Notes: a model not told the origin generated them from the sequence alone. A stretch of 64,000 nucleotides of DNA from Saccharina japonica (GCA_008828725.1 MEHQ01000550.1:186001-250000); one strand, 5' to 3'. Numbered from the stretch's first letter, positions 1 to 13,256 are shown. Numbers and translations are program-made.

Positions 1-90
1 CACAGAAGTAAGGTTGTCGCTCGTCGTGAAACATAAGTATGAACATATGTATGAATACCTCAAAGAAGTAAGGTAGTCGCTCGGTCGAGT
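1..90. repeat. short direct repeat, 60-bp spacing
   Basis: Two copies of a roughly 23-bp string (CA.AGAAGTAAGGT.GTCGCTCG) lie at 1-23 and 61-83 with a few mismatches. They may be the end of a larger tandem array cut by the window edge. Nothing else is recognisable here. Confidence 0.5.
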
Positions 91-3000
91 GGTTTTGAGC
101 GGCCGAAGAATTATGACCTGAGATACACCCCTTTACCGTAGCACCAGTCATTGGGGTACATCGAGCTGTCTAAACTGCGAAAAGGTCGTGTAATCTACAG
201 TGAAAATACATGGTCGTGGGATAATACTGCACCAATGCTCGACGCCAATCGAGGAACGACATCTACAGTAGTACGTTTCCCAATAAGGTGGCCGTGATGG
301 CGATTCTGTAAGCGTGACAGCCGGTACATGGTGCTCCCATCCCTCTACATACAGGTACATGCAGGTACAGGTACAATGCCAGAACAGCAGCGTTTTGCGT
401 TTCGCAGGTATAGTCAGTTTTTCTAACCCCACACAACCGTGCGGACAAGCGGACGTTCCGGTGTTGTGCTTCTACAGTAGAGGCAGCAACAGCGGTTTCG
501 CACTATTAATATACTATTACTACGGTAGCCGTCGAAGGTACATTTTGCCAAATATCTTGCGGAAATGCTACGAGACTCGTCTCGCAATGGCCGTCAATGC
601 GCACGGCACCGAGCGTCTTTGAATCTAACTGCGACGAGCGTCTGCGTGTGGCTAAACAAGGGCGATACGTCAAAATTCCTCATCCTGTACGTAGCTCTTA
701 CTGTATGTATGTAGGGTTTCAGTCGTGCGATATCTACAACGCATTCCAAAGCATGCAAAAACAGAATCATCACGTTATAGCACAGGTGACCGAGACCCCC
801 CCTTGCACAATGTGAGGCAAAAACAGGTTGTAGTGGAAACATTGAAAATGTAGCACACGGTACGGCGACCTGAATTGAGAAGCTCTAGACATCTCTTGGG
901 GTTGGCCACATTGTTCAATATCTCCACAACAATGTACAGTACTACAGTAAACCCCACAAGGGTTCGACAACCTGTCTGTCTATTCGGTACGATTTGATAC
1001 GCCTAATGTTTTACTACAAGTAGTTTGCTCAGTGTAACCACAAGGGTTGTTTTACACCCTATGCAATGGGAGCTTGTGAAGGTCGCAACAACAGCAACAG
1101 GATACATCAGCAATGCGTGAGAAAAAATAGCCCCAAAACAAAATATTACCCTTCTGCCCTCCGAATGGGTACTATATTGTGGTGTCAGGGAATCAGGTCC
1201 TCGTGCTGGCCCTACCCTAAATGCAGGCGAAGCAGGAATTAATACGACTAACGTGCTTGCATTAAGCTTGGTATATAACCTTCGGTCCATTGCTTTGGTT
1301 TCTATTCTGACGTTGGGGGGGTGTTGTGTCGTTTTTGTCATTCAGTCGTCCTCAAAACCCTGCTTAATTCAGTATTGTAGGCCTGCAAGTTTCGACAAAT
1401 AACCAGCTGGAACGACTTGACCGGGGTAGAAAGCGGCGCCAACATACGAACTATTATTAATTAGTGTACACTTATTCTAACTTCACGAGCTTCGGTCAGA
1501 ACGATACCAGTGTAATCCCAGTATTTATTGTGTGTCTCGAAGATGGAGACACATTGCAGTATTGCCTTCACATACTGTACTTTTCATACTGTAGTACTTC
1601 GGTATGACTTGAATTATTTCACACCACTGTACTTCAAGTAATTACTGGTTGTATTGTGCCATTGTTTCCGTACGGAGTATACGAACACGTTTTAGAAGCT
1701 GAGCTTTTGACCAGGATAAGCTTTCTTACTTGGGATATACGCCCGTTGTAGGTACGCCTGAAGAGTTTGTGACTACGCTGCTGCCGAAGCTATTATATTG
1801 GGCTGGACGAACGTGGCTGCACTGGGTACGAGTGCAACAAAATCTGAACAAAACAACCAGCTGGGAGGGTCGGCTGTACGAGTAATGCGCGCATGCGAGC
1901 TATACTTGTCTGCGACCGCCACATTATTACAACACCTTTCTTCCCCCAGGGCCGTCTCGGGTCCTTGCACCTTCCAGCACAAGCAGGCAATACACCAGTA
2001 ACACGGTCTTGGGGCACAGTATCGGCTATGTCTAATGCGCTGCCTTTCAAGTACCGACTAGTGGTTCCTGGACAGTGCCGGTTGAGTAGTGCCGGTTGCC
2101 CGCGATAGTGCCTGTGGATTCCCTTGGCTTGGCACAAGGGGGCTGACCAGTGTGGTACAGCAGTGCGCGGAGTGTTGCTCGCTGCCGTATTGCTGGCCGG
2201 CGCATACCTGCACTATAGAGGGATCACTACGTGCGGCAAAGGGTGCGCTACCACCAATCGCCTGGATTGGCACAGCCACACGTGTGTTTTCCAACCAGCC
2301 ATGCTGTGCACGCAGTTTCATATATATAAACCATGCCTGCCAGGTTTGGCGCAATCATCGCAAGCAGCAAACGTTGTAAAACGATGCAGCAATCGTTGCA
2401 AGGGGCAATCATTGTAAGGAACAATTTTTGGCAGGCGTAGGCTTATTTCGCTTCCGCACGCGTGGTGTCGTTGCATCGACATGGCAAGCGCAGGGGTGAA
2501 ATCGGAGACAACGTTATGTGAGACTAGTAATACGTACCTGGTATTTTTGTTTCGATACCCTCACCTCCATAAGAAGCCGGGCACCACTATCGTCAAAGAC
2601 TTGCGCCCGGTACACTGTCCCTTGCCCTCCGCTGCCCAGTATTGCCCTGTAGTCCACGTATATCTTGACAGGTATCGTGCCCATGAGATGCACTTGACCA
2701 TTGCCGTCTCGGCTGAGCGGCAATTGTTCCCTGGGCTCTTCCATCGAGACGCGCGAACGCTTAATCTAGGGTCTGATACGCTTTACGCGATGGACCTAAA
2801 TAATCTCCACACTGCAGATTAACCTCTTTAGCGGGCTAGAGAGTTGACACGTACGAGTAGCAGGTCTCGCTGGTACTCCTACCAGCTGGTATTCTTCTGA
2901 TCGCCGTCAGTGTGCTGCTGTACACGCGAACCTCTGCTGGGGACGGCCATCTGCCAGCAAAGATCGATCGTACGTCGAACGCAGCAGAAATGTCCGAAAC

Positions 3001-4290
3001 GCCGAATAGACCAGCCGTTTGAAGATGGGGAGGGACCTGACTGACATCACCGTCTGTCGTTGGGTTAATGGAAAACGTACTTCGGGAAGAGGGACGCCAA
3101 AATCCCGGAAACCCTGGAAGTGGGGGCTGTGTACCGGTATCCACGTAATCAACACAACATTTGATTATCTGATTGTTTGATTATTCTAACATTCTCCGTC
3201 AGCCATCCATAGGCATGGATCAGTACAGTTTACCATTCGTTCGATCGAATGGTTCGACACACTTCGTACGAGACAAACTAAAAACAGCAAGTGGCCCCCT
3301 TTAAGAGACCGTAGTGCACCGGCCTTTTATATAAGCCACGTTTCTTCACAAATCTGGTCCCTGTTAAGGGGGGATATAGGCCCCTTAAATTAAGTGGATG
3401 TGGCCGTATTAAGGCATAACATGCCCCTTAGAACCGATCGATACGGCGTCATATGCGGATGAGGACAAGAAAGAACGGCACTTTTCTGTGGGTGTCTTCT
3501 CTACTGCTTGTAGATGTATGATGCGCTGTGGTCGTCAGGCAACCATTGCAACACTGTAATGGGGTCGTCAGGCAACCAAAACAACACTGTAATAACAATA
3601 CATAACTTGGAGATTCACGCGATTCGATCGTGTGGTTGAATATTTTTGTTGATTCATAATATGTCTTCCGTTTTCCTTCACACTCCTACCTGCCTCTCTA
3701 TATTTTACACCGCCGGCGAGATGGCGATGTCGACAATCGCCGACTTACTTGCAATCAGTGTAGCTGGCATACCGTGCTTCTGCAAATCATCTCCACGAAC
3801 TGTACTGCTGTACTGTCGTGCTCCCCCCGCACCCCGCTGCCGAACCCTTATCAAATCTCCACCCTACACGAAAGTCTGCAAGGTAAGAGTTCAAGAGAGC
3901 TGCATCCTGCCGCGTAGTTGTGCAAGGGATTGAACGGCATGGCCCACTTGATTTATCTACGCGCGCGTACATGTGATGACCTTGGGGAACAATCCTTATA
4001 CTGGTAGTATAATACGCTTCGGTAGTGGTGGTGGTGATGATGATGATGTCGTTTCGGATCTTCACGACTATGCCGGTTTCGATATACCCCGCGGGAGACC
4101 GGCTCTACCGTACGCCACCCGGCCCCGATCGGCGCCGCACCACCACCCCGGCCGCCCCACGCGTCAGCCCTCGGGGACCCCGGCGAGAGAACGGGCGCCG
4201 GTTCCGAACTCGGCGAGCGGGGGAGCGGGGGAGCGGGGGACGGGGCAAGGCGGCCTCCCGGGGACGGCTCGCTCCGTCCCCTGGAACTGG
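91..4290. other. no recognisable gene
   Basis: Only short open frames without known domains are present on either strand. There is no convincing splice-site-bounded exon, RNA gene or terminal-repeat element. The stretch 4085-4290 is a GC-rich island (runs of CCGG and GGGGGAGC) whose long open frames on both strands are low-complexity and Pro/Arg/Gly-rich, which is what high GC alone gives. Confidence 0.6.
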
Positions 4291-5100
4291 GCGGATCATA
4301 GAGATGGCTCCCGGATTCAAAAATTGGAACCGGGACCAGTACCGCCTTCGGTGGGATTTGATCAGTACCGTCCCGGGTACTCGCCGTACTGGGTATCTTG
4401 GGTACCCGGGTACCCGGGGTTACATGTACATTTTTCTCCACTCTTGTGTTTGAGCGGCGTGAACGATCCTCAGGCGGGGTGGTGAGGCGTGGTGAGGCGG
4501 AAGGTGAGAGGACAAGACTTCATTTCGTCTCTCTCGATGGATAAAAATGCGAAAGAGAGGAGGCGGTGCGTATCCTCCAGTACCGCGGGTACCCGGGTAC
4601 CCGGGGTTACATGTACATTTTTCTCGACTCTTGTGTTTGAGCGGCGTGAACGGTTCTCAGGCGGGGTGGTGAGGCGTGGTGAGGCGGAATGTGGGAGAAC
4701 AAGACTTCATTTCGTCTCTCTCGACGAATAAAAATGCGAAAGAGAGGAGGTTGTGCGTATTCTTCAGTACCGCGGGTACCCGGGTGGTACCCGGGTAGCC
4801 GGGTACCCGGGGTTACATGTACATTTTGCTAGACATTGGTCATTGGTCTAATCACTGCTGTGTGTGTATGGCGTGTTGTGTGAAGGTAGGTAGGGTATGC
4901 TGTGCGCTGTGCGCTGTCTATCGGTGGCTCCGTGGAGCGTAACTAACGGGTACCCGGGTACCCGGGAACCCGGGTACGCGGGATATCCAGTACCGCGGGT
5001 AATAAAAATGGAACCGGGACGGTACCGGTACCGACGGTTCCGTGTACCCGCCTCCGGGTACCCGGTTCCCACGAATCCGGGAGCCATCTCTAGCGGATCA
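4291..5100. mobile_element. hAT-type non-autonomous element (hAT-1) with its target duplication
   Basis: The element proper is 4299-5092 (794 bp). Its left end TAGAGATGGCTCCCGGATTC is repeated as an exact 20-bp inverted copy at 5073-5092. The octamer GCGGATCA flanks it directly at 4291-4298 and 5093-5100. An 8-bp target duplication with ends beginning TAGAG is diagnostic of the hAT superfamily. No transposase is encoded; the interior is GGGTACCC-rich and contains a 187-bp tandem repeat. Perfect ends and target duplication suggest fairly recent movement with transposase supplied elsewhere. The superfamily is well supported; the autonomous partner is unknown. Confidence 0.9.
4400..4830. repeat. 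187-bp tandem repeat inside hAT-1
   Basis: A unit beginning GGGGTTACATGTACATTTT occurs at about 4417 and 4604 (187 bp apart) and starts a third time at about 4810 (206 bp apart because of extra GGTACCC units). Units contain a GAGGCGTGGTGAGGCGG motif, a purine-rich GAAAGAGAGGAGG motif, and end in (GGGTACCC)n. Unit-number variation would change element length. Confidence 0.85.
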
Positions 5101-6175
5101 GCGGGAGGGGAGGGTTCAAAGCGTGTTCGGAGGGCTTTCCCGCCCGGGGTCTAACCCCTACACTAAGATCAAGTCGAAAATCACACTAATTTCAAGATAA
5201 AATTATCCATACTAAAAACAACATATTTTTTTTCAATACTATGATCAATATTTTGTTTTTCAAAGAGTCCCCAAAATGTGAAAATATGGATCCACAGAAC
5301 TTCGGTCAGAATCGAAATCGGCCCAAAAATGCGAGGAAGCAGTTTTTGCACTAATTTCAAGATAAAAAGCCCAGAAGTACAAAAATCGACAAAAAAACGG
5401 CCACTGCTGTACGTACAAGGGCTGCGCATCGATGCCGGCGTTTTTTTTTTGTCCGCTCTACGTACGTACGTGCTGCTATTTTTTGGACTACTGCTGTGCT
5501 ACTGTTGCTGCTGTAAATGGGTTATATACTACTACTATACTAACTAGTATTACTACTATTATTGCTGTACGTACTGGTGATGCTGTATACTGATTTCACA
5601 CTGCTGTTGTTGTAGTTGTTATTGTGAGTAGGTGGATCGATTGGTGCGTACGTACGTGGTGGGGCGGGTGGGTCGGTGGTTGGGTGGGTAGGTCTGAGTG
5701 AGTGGGTGGTGTGTGGCGGTGGGTGTCGAGGTCGGTTGGTACGGTGGTTGACTGCGTGTGTCTACTTACCTGATTCGTGGATTGCGTTATAGGGTGTGGA
5801 TCGTGACCCAGTTCTTATTTTGTATTTTTGTTGTTGTCCGCTATTATTATACCAGCCCCGCCCTGGCATGGTTCGGGGTACCACTATTAATAGCACACAA
5901 TACTTCCTTATCCTATACCAGGTAGCATTCCATGTGGCGTTTTTACAACGCGCGACAGCAGCAGTGTTTTGGACCCTTTTTTAGAGACCTGGAGTCCCTT
6001 ATTAAGAGTTTTTTTTCACTACGAGTATTATAATAAGGGGCCATATCTCCCTTGAAGTGGGAATACACGACACGGGGAAATTCGAGGTCCCTTACGTAGA
6101 GAGCGTTTTTTCTTTTCGCGGGATTCCATAAAGGGTACTGCAATGCTGACCGCCAGTGGGTGATATGGTCTGATT
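5101..6175. other. no recognisable gene; short direct repeat
   Basis: The 19-bp string CACTAATTTCAAGATAAAA occurs at about 5182 and 5348 in an AT-rich stretch. TACGTACG runs occur near 5460 and 5650, and GT/GGTGGG-rich sequence at 5650-5760. No gene is supported. Confidence 0.5.
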
Positions 6176-6195
6176 GGCTTAGGGTTAGGGATAGG
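6176..6195 (+). repeat. short interstitial telomere-like repeat
   Basis: TTAGGGTTAGGGATAGGG-type sequence of about three degenerate TTAGGG units, just before the minisatellite at 6236. Confidence 0.5.
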
Positions 6196-6235
6196 GTTGT
6201 ACATCTGTATATGACCAAAGGTATGCTCGGTAGGG

Positions 6236-6790
6236 TACGTACCAAACTGTACCGGGGGTATTTTCCCGGTAAATACCGGTACCCGACACTTCGGTAAGTT
6301 CGGTATGTCCTTCAATACCGGTACCCGACACTTCGGTAAGTTCGGTATTTTTCAATACCGGTACCCGACACTTCGGTAAGTTCGGTACGCCCGCCCAAAT
6401 ATACCCCAGGTACCAGTATACCCTCGACCGCAATAATACCGGGGGTACCGGTATTTGTTCGGTACCGGGCTCGATACCCTACCGAACACTTCGTTCGGTA
6501 AGTTCGGTACTTTTTCAACATCGGTACCCGACACTTCGGTAAGTTCGGTATTGTTTCGAGTACCGGTACCCGACACTTCGGCAAGTTCGGTACGTTATCC
6601 AATACCGTACCGACACTTGGTAAGTTCGGTACTTTTCCAATACCGGTACCCGACACTTCGGTAAGTTCGGTACTTTTCACGGTACCGACTTGATCGGTCG
6701 CATCCGAACATACCCCGGGTACCGGTATACCCTCGACCACAATAATCCCAGCGGTGATCGGTGCGGCCTCGATACCGGGGAATCGGGTAT
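6236..6790. repeat. GGTACC-rich minisatellite, array 1
   Basis: About nine units of 38-45 bp are built on CGGTACCCGACACTTCGG plus TAAGTTCGGTA and a T-rich linker. The array is introduced by a CCGGGGGTATTT...CGGTAAATA block and closed by TACCCCGGGTACCGGTATAC, which also occurs in array 2. Open frames through it only translate the repeat. Confidence 0.85.
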
Positions 6791-7560
6791 GTATGCAATA
6801 AACGACACACATTATGACATTATACAAGGTACCCTGGGTACCTGGTATTATTTGTGGCAGCAGCAGCAGTCTTCTCTACATCCATGTATCCATCCATGGT
6901 CCTTGCGCTTGGGAGTGACACAACGACTCATCTCACACCCACCACTGAACGGCTGGAGACACAACATAACAATCGCGGAGAGTACGACAGCGAAGGGATG
7001 GATGATATTATCACCAAGTCGCGCCGGTGGGGTTCGAGGCGCCGCCGAGGCGGTGCTATGGACACGCTTTGCGCAGCTTCGTGTAGTGGGAGAAGACTCC
7101 GACTGCTCACCTGAGAAAGTACTCGTATCATGCATCCTATTTACGGGACTTCAACGCGACATTCGAATCCATCGCTGCTCTAATTGTATTCAAACAGTAT
7201 GTACCAGCAGCAGCTGCAGCAGCACTACGCGAGGTTGTCGATGATCTAAACTGTATGCCGAGCTTCGACGTTGGGAGATTGGGGTAAAGAACGGGCTTCA
7301 AGCGTACCACCTCGATGGAGTGGCACGCGTGACTGATCAAATATACAGAGAGCCCACAGCAGCAGCGCATTGCCCAAGTTGGAGCTGCTGCTTCTGCCCC
7401 TCTGCTGCTGTGTTCTGTTGTTGCTCTTGCTGGGGCTGGTGCTGCTGCTAACCGTGCTTCCGATTGCTACGTGGTTGGGATGGCGCGACAGCATTGCCAT
7501 TTTCTCCAGTCATTGGCTCCGCCATCTGTTTACTGTTGCTGACAAGTACACATTTATGTA
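6791..7560. other. sequence between two minisatellites, no recognisable gene
   Basis: Contains CAG/CTG triplet runs (6855-6880, 7200-7225, 7380-7450). The longest open frame (6690-7244, 184 aa) starts inside the minisatellite and shows no domain, so no gene is called. Confidence 0.5.
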
Positions 7561-7574
7561 CGGTATGTACGGTA

Positions 7575-7885
7575 ACAAGGGTACGTACCGAAGTATACCG
7601 GGGGTATTTCCTCGGTAAATACCGGTACCTGACACTCGGTAAGTTCGGTATTTTTTCAACTGGACCGACTCGGTAACGTATTGCGACGGTACCCGACACT
7701 TCGGTAAGTTCGGTACTTTCTCAATACCGGTACCGACACTTCGGTAAGTTCGGTACTTTTCAATACCGGTACCCGACACTCTGGTAAGTTCGGTACTTTT
7801 CCAATACCGGTACCGACTACTTCGGTAATTCGGTACGCATCCCTAAATATACCCCGGGTACCGGTATACCCTACCGAAAACTGGT
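7575..7885. repeat. GGTACC-rich minisatellite, array 2
   Basis: About five or six copies of the same unit as at 6236-6790, with the same leader (CCGGGGGTATTTCCTCGG) and the same closing block (ATATACCCCGGGTACCGG). Two loci sharing both borders suggests a mobile or segmentally duplicated unit rather than independent expansion. Confidence 0.85.
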
Positions 7886-10800
7886 GCCTTTGTAGTATAC
7901 GGCTGACTCGTAACATAAACTATATGGTTTTCACCCGGGCACAGTGATGGCTGCGGATCTGCTTACCAGGCTTGGCACACTGCCCTCTTGGTGGACGGAG
8001 TGGTACGGCAGTCTGAGACTCAGCGGGGCACGAAGGGCGAGCAACGTTCCAATTAAATTATTTTCAATGCCAGCTATCTCCCAATCAAATACCTTCATTT
8101 GGCCAGCATCCTCCTGAACCGACACCTTATAGACCGACGTACAGCAGCACCATGCTGCACGACGAGGACACCACACCACACTAGATGGCGTAGAGATGAA
8201 GGCCTGCGGCAGCTACTGCGGCTCTTCTCCGCCGCCCGTCAACACTGCTGTGGGAGCGTATATGTGTGAGAGGATGCTGCCCTTCGAGGAACAGATCAGC
8301 TGGCGTGATCGTCTCTATCGTGGATAAGTTGAGGCAACAGCCTTTGCTGGGCGCAAGGTGAGGGAGGGAGTTGCTCAACGCTTGGCTAACGGCAGGCAGA
8401 CAGCAGTAGGTAGTCGGGACGCACCAGAATACAGGCCAAGGCCGGGAAGAGTTTGGATGTGCTGCCGAGGCCTAGGGTTGGTTGTTGTTTTCAGCCTAGT
8501 CCTGCATGTAGATAGACAACGTAGCAGCACCGCAGACACGCTGCTTGCTGTAGCTGTGCAGGACATATGTATACGGGTATGTATACAGCAGTAATCAATC
8601 GTTGCTGTGTGCACTACGGCGGTAGGTACTACTGCTGTCACTGCAGTGGGGGTGTTCTCCTCGACCGACCATGAACCAGCCCCCAAGCCCATCGTCTTTC
8701 TTGGCCCAACTACAGTACAGCAGTACTGTAGTTGCTGTTCGTTGCAGCCAACAGCAGTACTGTTTAAGCACTCAGCCAGCACTGCACAAAACAGGCAGTT
8801 CCTTCTACGTATAATACGAAACTTCCGTGTAATCCTGACCGTCATTCAACTCGAGCTAGCCGAGCAGCTACCGTGCGCTCGCCACTAAAGATTGGCCTCG
8901 ACCAGCAGACTGACTTTCAATCCAGGCGTTATTAGCCACGGTACTGTAGCTGCGTAGAGCGCCTGTATTTGCAGCACATACAGTAGTACGTAGTGCACAC
9001 ACAAAGAAGCACATATTAAAGAGCACACGTAACACACACTGGTCGCGACTTGAGGTTGGGTTCTACGGTAGACTCGGAGCACAGGCGTCGGTTCTTGTCA
9101 TACAGCAGTACATGCCAAAAACCCATCGATAGAGCCATCGAGGCCCAGCCAGGAGGAACCTCGCCGTAGCTACGTAGTATGTTTTGGTACCCTTTGATAA
9201 ACAACTAACCAGTCGCCGAGAAACCTTGTTGAACACGAAGGGGAACATGGAATGGGCGGCACCTGTCAGCAGCCGTAGTCGCAGACCGCATCGACTCCTG
9301 TGACATGTTTCGTCCCGTCTAGCCTCTCTCGTTGGTATACTACTCGTACGTGATAATCTGTGACACCTCGTGTACTGATATTACACTATGGTACGTTGCT
9401 AGACCGTGTGACGAGGCACGCTGCAGCAAACTTGGGGGGCGACGAGGGATGATTGGATCGCGTCCGCCGACGTGCGCTCGCTGTCCGTATATATGTAGAG
9501 CGTTTAATTCACATCGAAGGTTCACGTGCTGTTGGTGTCAAGAATTGCAAGTTTATGGTTGCCTGTATTCGGTTTCAACCTACAACTCGACAGCGATTAT
9601 CTCCGACTCATCACAGAGAGAGCACAAGTGCCACCCAATTCCACGAGGATGACGATAAACTCAAGACTGCCTGGCCACCAATTCTGTTTAAAATAGTAAG
9701 GCTGAAATTATGCAAACAAAAACGAAAAAGGGTGCAAGAAACACAGCTTAAAATGGGCAACACGATAAGAAACAGTCATACAAGTAGCACAAGCAACTGA
9801 CGCCTACCCAACATAATAAACACGGCCCCGCTCTTGGCACTTACCAAGAAAAGTAAAAAATCACGACTTTTCAGCAATGTTGCAGTCAAGATGACTGCGG
9901 TGAAAAGGTTAACGGTCGGTTTATTAATAGTGTCATTTCCCCTGCCGCCAAACACCACAAATACACAACCGTGAGCTCGTGCGGTCAACGTCTACGAGAG
10001 ATGATCTCCGGTTCGTAATTCGCAATGGAAACAATTGAAACAAGAAACGCCGGGAAACATTGAATTTTGGCCGCGAAAATATGAAGTCATAATATATGCG
10101 CTGTATCTGATGAGAGCACACAAACTATAACTTCGAGCCTGGACGCCAAACTGACGATTCCTATCACCACCCCCCCACGGTATGCCATCTCCACCTTAGC
10201 AGGACAGACGCCGATGAGTGACTACTTGCGGGTAGGACGTCACCCCCTTCCCGAGGGCGTGTCCAAGGGGCGAGCCGTNTACATGGACCGGTGCGTTCAG
10301 GCCTGACATCGAGCCCGACAAGTGGTGCTCGGTGTGACACGCCAGGGGCCATGTCACGGTGCGTGTGTAGATTACGCATTATGTGGTGCATGTGGGACGT
10401 TCTGTTGGCAGTTGAGAGTTGTTGGTTGTGCGTGGAGATCGATGTTGACCCGATAGAGATTGAGGAGTGCTATCACTCTTGTTGTGTCGAGCGACACTGG
10501 AATAATACATGTTCTGCGTGGTGTGAACTTGATGGGTCTTCCTCTTGATCGTCCCTGACAGCCGGTATAAAAATTGTCAACGCCACTAGGCAACCTCCAA
10601 TAGAGGTGCGCAAGCAATGACACGTTTTCGAGGTCTGGTGAAATTGACGGCAACGAGGGGAAGCTACGCCTCCTCGGAGACCTCCGTGATTTAGAGCGAT
10701 GCAAAACAGCAGCTGTGCATGAACAATTGAAAACGTCTAGACATATACTACTACAACACATATAATCATACGCCAGTGCCAACGAAACGCTGTGGGGGCA

Positions 10801-12280
10801 CTAGACGCCTGTGAGCATACCAGGTACACACGATCGTTGGGAAGGTTGTTCGGTGATAGTGAAGATGATAGCGATTCAAGTGGTGAGGTCAATGAAGAGT
10901 AAGGTGGGTGCTTTCCCGCACCCATCTTTATCCAGGCCGCCGCCGGCAAGGCGCTGTCTGGTCAAGCTGACCGCAGAGTGGCGCTCAGGGGACAAACATA
11001 CTCAGGGTGAAGCGTGCACTTGTTTTGTGTGCTGGATGCGACCAATACTTAACATACACACCCACCCCAACGCCGAACGCACAGGTGCAAGCTGGAGAAC
11101 CCGGGAGGCACCAGTCTACGTCCTTGGTCAGGGCATCCTTTGGGGCGGTGGGATAGTATTTCAATCCTGCTGCCTCTCATTGGCGCAAGTCCCTCGCTAG
11201 TCAGAGAAAGTTCTCCTTCTCAGGTTCCCGCTGGGCTGTCTCCAAAAGGGGGGCACGAGGCTAACCTGGGCCAACAACTGCAGCGTAGTCAATCGTAAGC
11301 GCGGCCACGACCTCTATCACCATCACACGACGATCCTCAAAATTGGAAGCCGTGGTGTAGGCTAACGCGGAGCGGTTGAATGACGGGGCTGCTCAGATGC
11401 GGAGGTGCCAGTACGTGTGTGCGTCTCTGCGAAACGTCTGGCTTCAAGCAACTGATGGAGGCCTTCTCATTCGTTCGTAGATTGAAAGTGGGCAAGTGTA
11501 GTGATTTGTTGCTGATGTAAGTTCGATGCTGCGGCACTGGCCTGGCGTTTATTGACCCGTTGTGCTGAGTACACTGGCCCGGCAATGAGTTGTCCAGCTT
11601 GGGTGAGCATGAGCTCTTCGGGGGTTATGTTGTCGGAGGAGGCAGCGCGGTTGTCGACGTGCCTGCTCTTGTTTGTTGGAGCGGCAACTTGCCGTGTGTT
11701 GTGGTGAAGCAGCAAGCCGCGCGATCCAGACTTGCACCCATTAAAAACGAGGCGATGGGATCATACCGGTCGACCGATCGATACGCGCGCGGGACACCTG
11801 TTATTAGAGAGCATTGAGGAGGTCGTTGTGCGGGCAACGAGGAAAAGAGGGGTGTAGGAAGTGGTAACAACGCCTGCTGTTTGATGCCCCGTCCGGCGTG
11901 CAGGACCCTGCGGACGATTCAACGAGCCTAATACTATAGAAAGGGGGTGAACGGGATTGACACTCCATACCCCGTACCACTCACTCCACCCTTATCGCAT
12001 TGTTTAACCTGTTCGACTTGTGCTGGGTTGTCAGTGGAAGTCGTTACTAAATCCTACATAGACACTACCACGGAGGAAGACGACCTGAGAAATATGTTGG
12101 GTTACATCTATGGTGCAGTCCCACACACGGGTCAGGGACGAATTTAGAGTAAACTTGTCTTCTCCTAAATTCGAAGCAGGGGCCGACATATGAAGGTAAC
12201 TCCGAGAGGGTTATTCGTGGTTGTGTAGTGGCACCTGCTGGCCACAACAAATAAATANATCATCATGTATGGTTGTATAT
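7886..12280. other. no recognisable gene
   Basis: No domain-bearing frame was found on either strand. A hairpin with arms CTACAGTAC / GTACTGTAG and a 4-nt loop lies near 8709-8730; similar GTACAGCAGTAC strings recur through the window. Single ambiguous bases lie at 10279 and 12258. The minus frame over 11467-11715 has protein-like composition but matches nothing I know. Confidence 0.5.
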
Positions 12281-12798
12281 CTCCGGTCCTTGGGACCGGA
12301 GACTCAGAAAGCATAAAATTCCAAAAGTGTTCCCGATTTTTCAAGATAATAGCGTGACAAAAGTGGCCCCAGTTTTCAAGTCAATCAGCGTGACAGAAAA
12401 GTGACCCCCTCTCATCAACCACGGGTACCCCCTTGTCCCTCGACCCTCAAAGCCCGTTCTTGGCTTACAGCAGCGGCGTCGCGACAGTTTTTGCACGCCT
12501 CGACAGCCAAGCACACACCATGGGCCTCGGCCGAGTATCAGCAACAGAGGTGGGGTGTGCGCGACACGCCGAGGACAACAGCGCGAACAGAGCAGATCAG
12601 CACGCAAACACGCCGAGCACTGAGTGACCTTGAGGAGTTCCACATCTGTGATGAATATATGTTTGCGCAGGGGGAAGGGGGGTTGTGATGATCTGGGAGC
12701 TGCGAAGTCGCTGGCGCGGGTATGAGTACATGCAACGCCTCGCCACGTGTATGAGTACATATCACAGCAGCAGCAGCACAACAGCAGTAGTACAGTAC

Positions 12799-12948
12799 AG
12801 GACACCTAATAAGAAACAAGGAATATGGTCCAGGCTCGATTTGGTATTTGCGAGAGGGTGCTTTCTACACTGATTTCAAGATAACGACTCCCGAATTTAT
12901 TATTTTCCTCTAAATCCTCATTTAGCCTGTTTCTTATTAGGTGTCCTC
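12799..12948. mobile_element. 150-bp MITE with AGGACACC ends (copy 1)
   Basis: The left end AGGACACCTAATAAGAAACA is matched exactly by its inverted copy at 12929-12948. The interior is AT-rich, non-coding, and includes TTTCAAGATAACGACTCCCGAATTT. Relatives lie at 15133-15280, 45493-45571 (half) and 52753-52945 (diverged). The superfamily cannot be fixed because no clear target duplication is visible. Confidence 0.75.
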
Positions 12949-13256
12949 TTGTACTGCTGTACGTCAACGCTCGGATGCTTCGTTGTGTCAAATTTCAAAA
13001 TAATACCAAGACAGGTCGACTCGAGCGCACTCGGCGCGTCGCCGCCAGACCAGAGGCAGCCAGCGTGGCTTCGGACGCTTGGGTTATACCGGCTGTAGTT
13101 TGGCGCTGGCGTATAGCACACAGACACAGGCAGAGCATACCAATACCCGAGGCAGTTCAAACGCTGCTTATTTTATGCCAACAACAATGAGCAGTAGAGG
13201 CAGATAGAGGGCAGGTATCCAGACCGCTCGGTATCATAGCTGCTGCATTGCACATA

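Noticed and set aside
3288-3430. GGCCCCCTTTAAG / CTTAAGGGG-type inverted strings, similar to one near 6035
   Set aside because: Pairing is partial, borders are unclear and no target duplication is seen.
3953-4485. Overlapping 140-170 codon frames on both strands
   Set aside because: Open in several frames at once because of GC-rich, low-complexity sequence and a (GGT)n run; the frames also cross the end of hAT-1.
11467-11715. Minus-strand frame with protein-like composition (ITPEELMLTQAGQLIAG)
   Set aside because: No family recognised, no splice-bounded exon and no continuation in the same frame.
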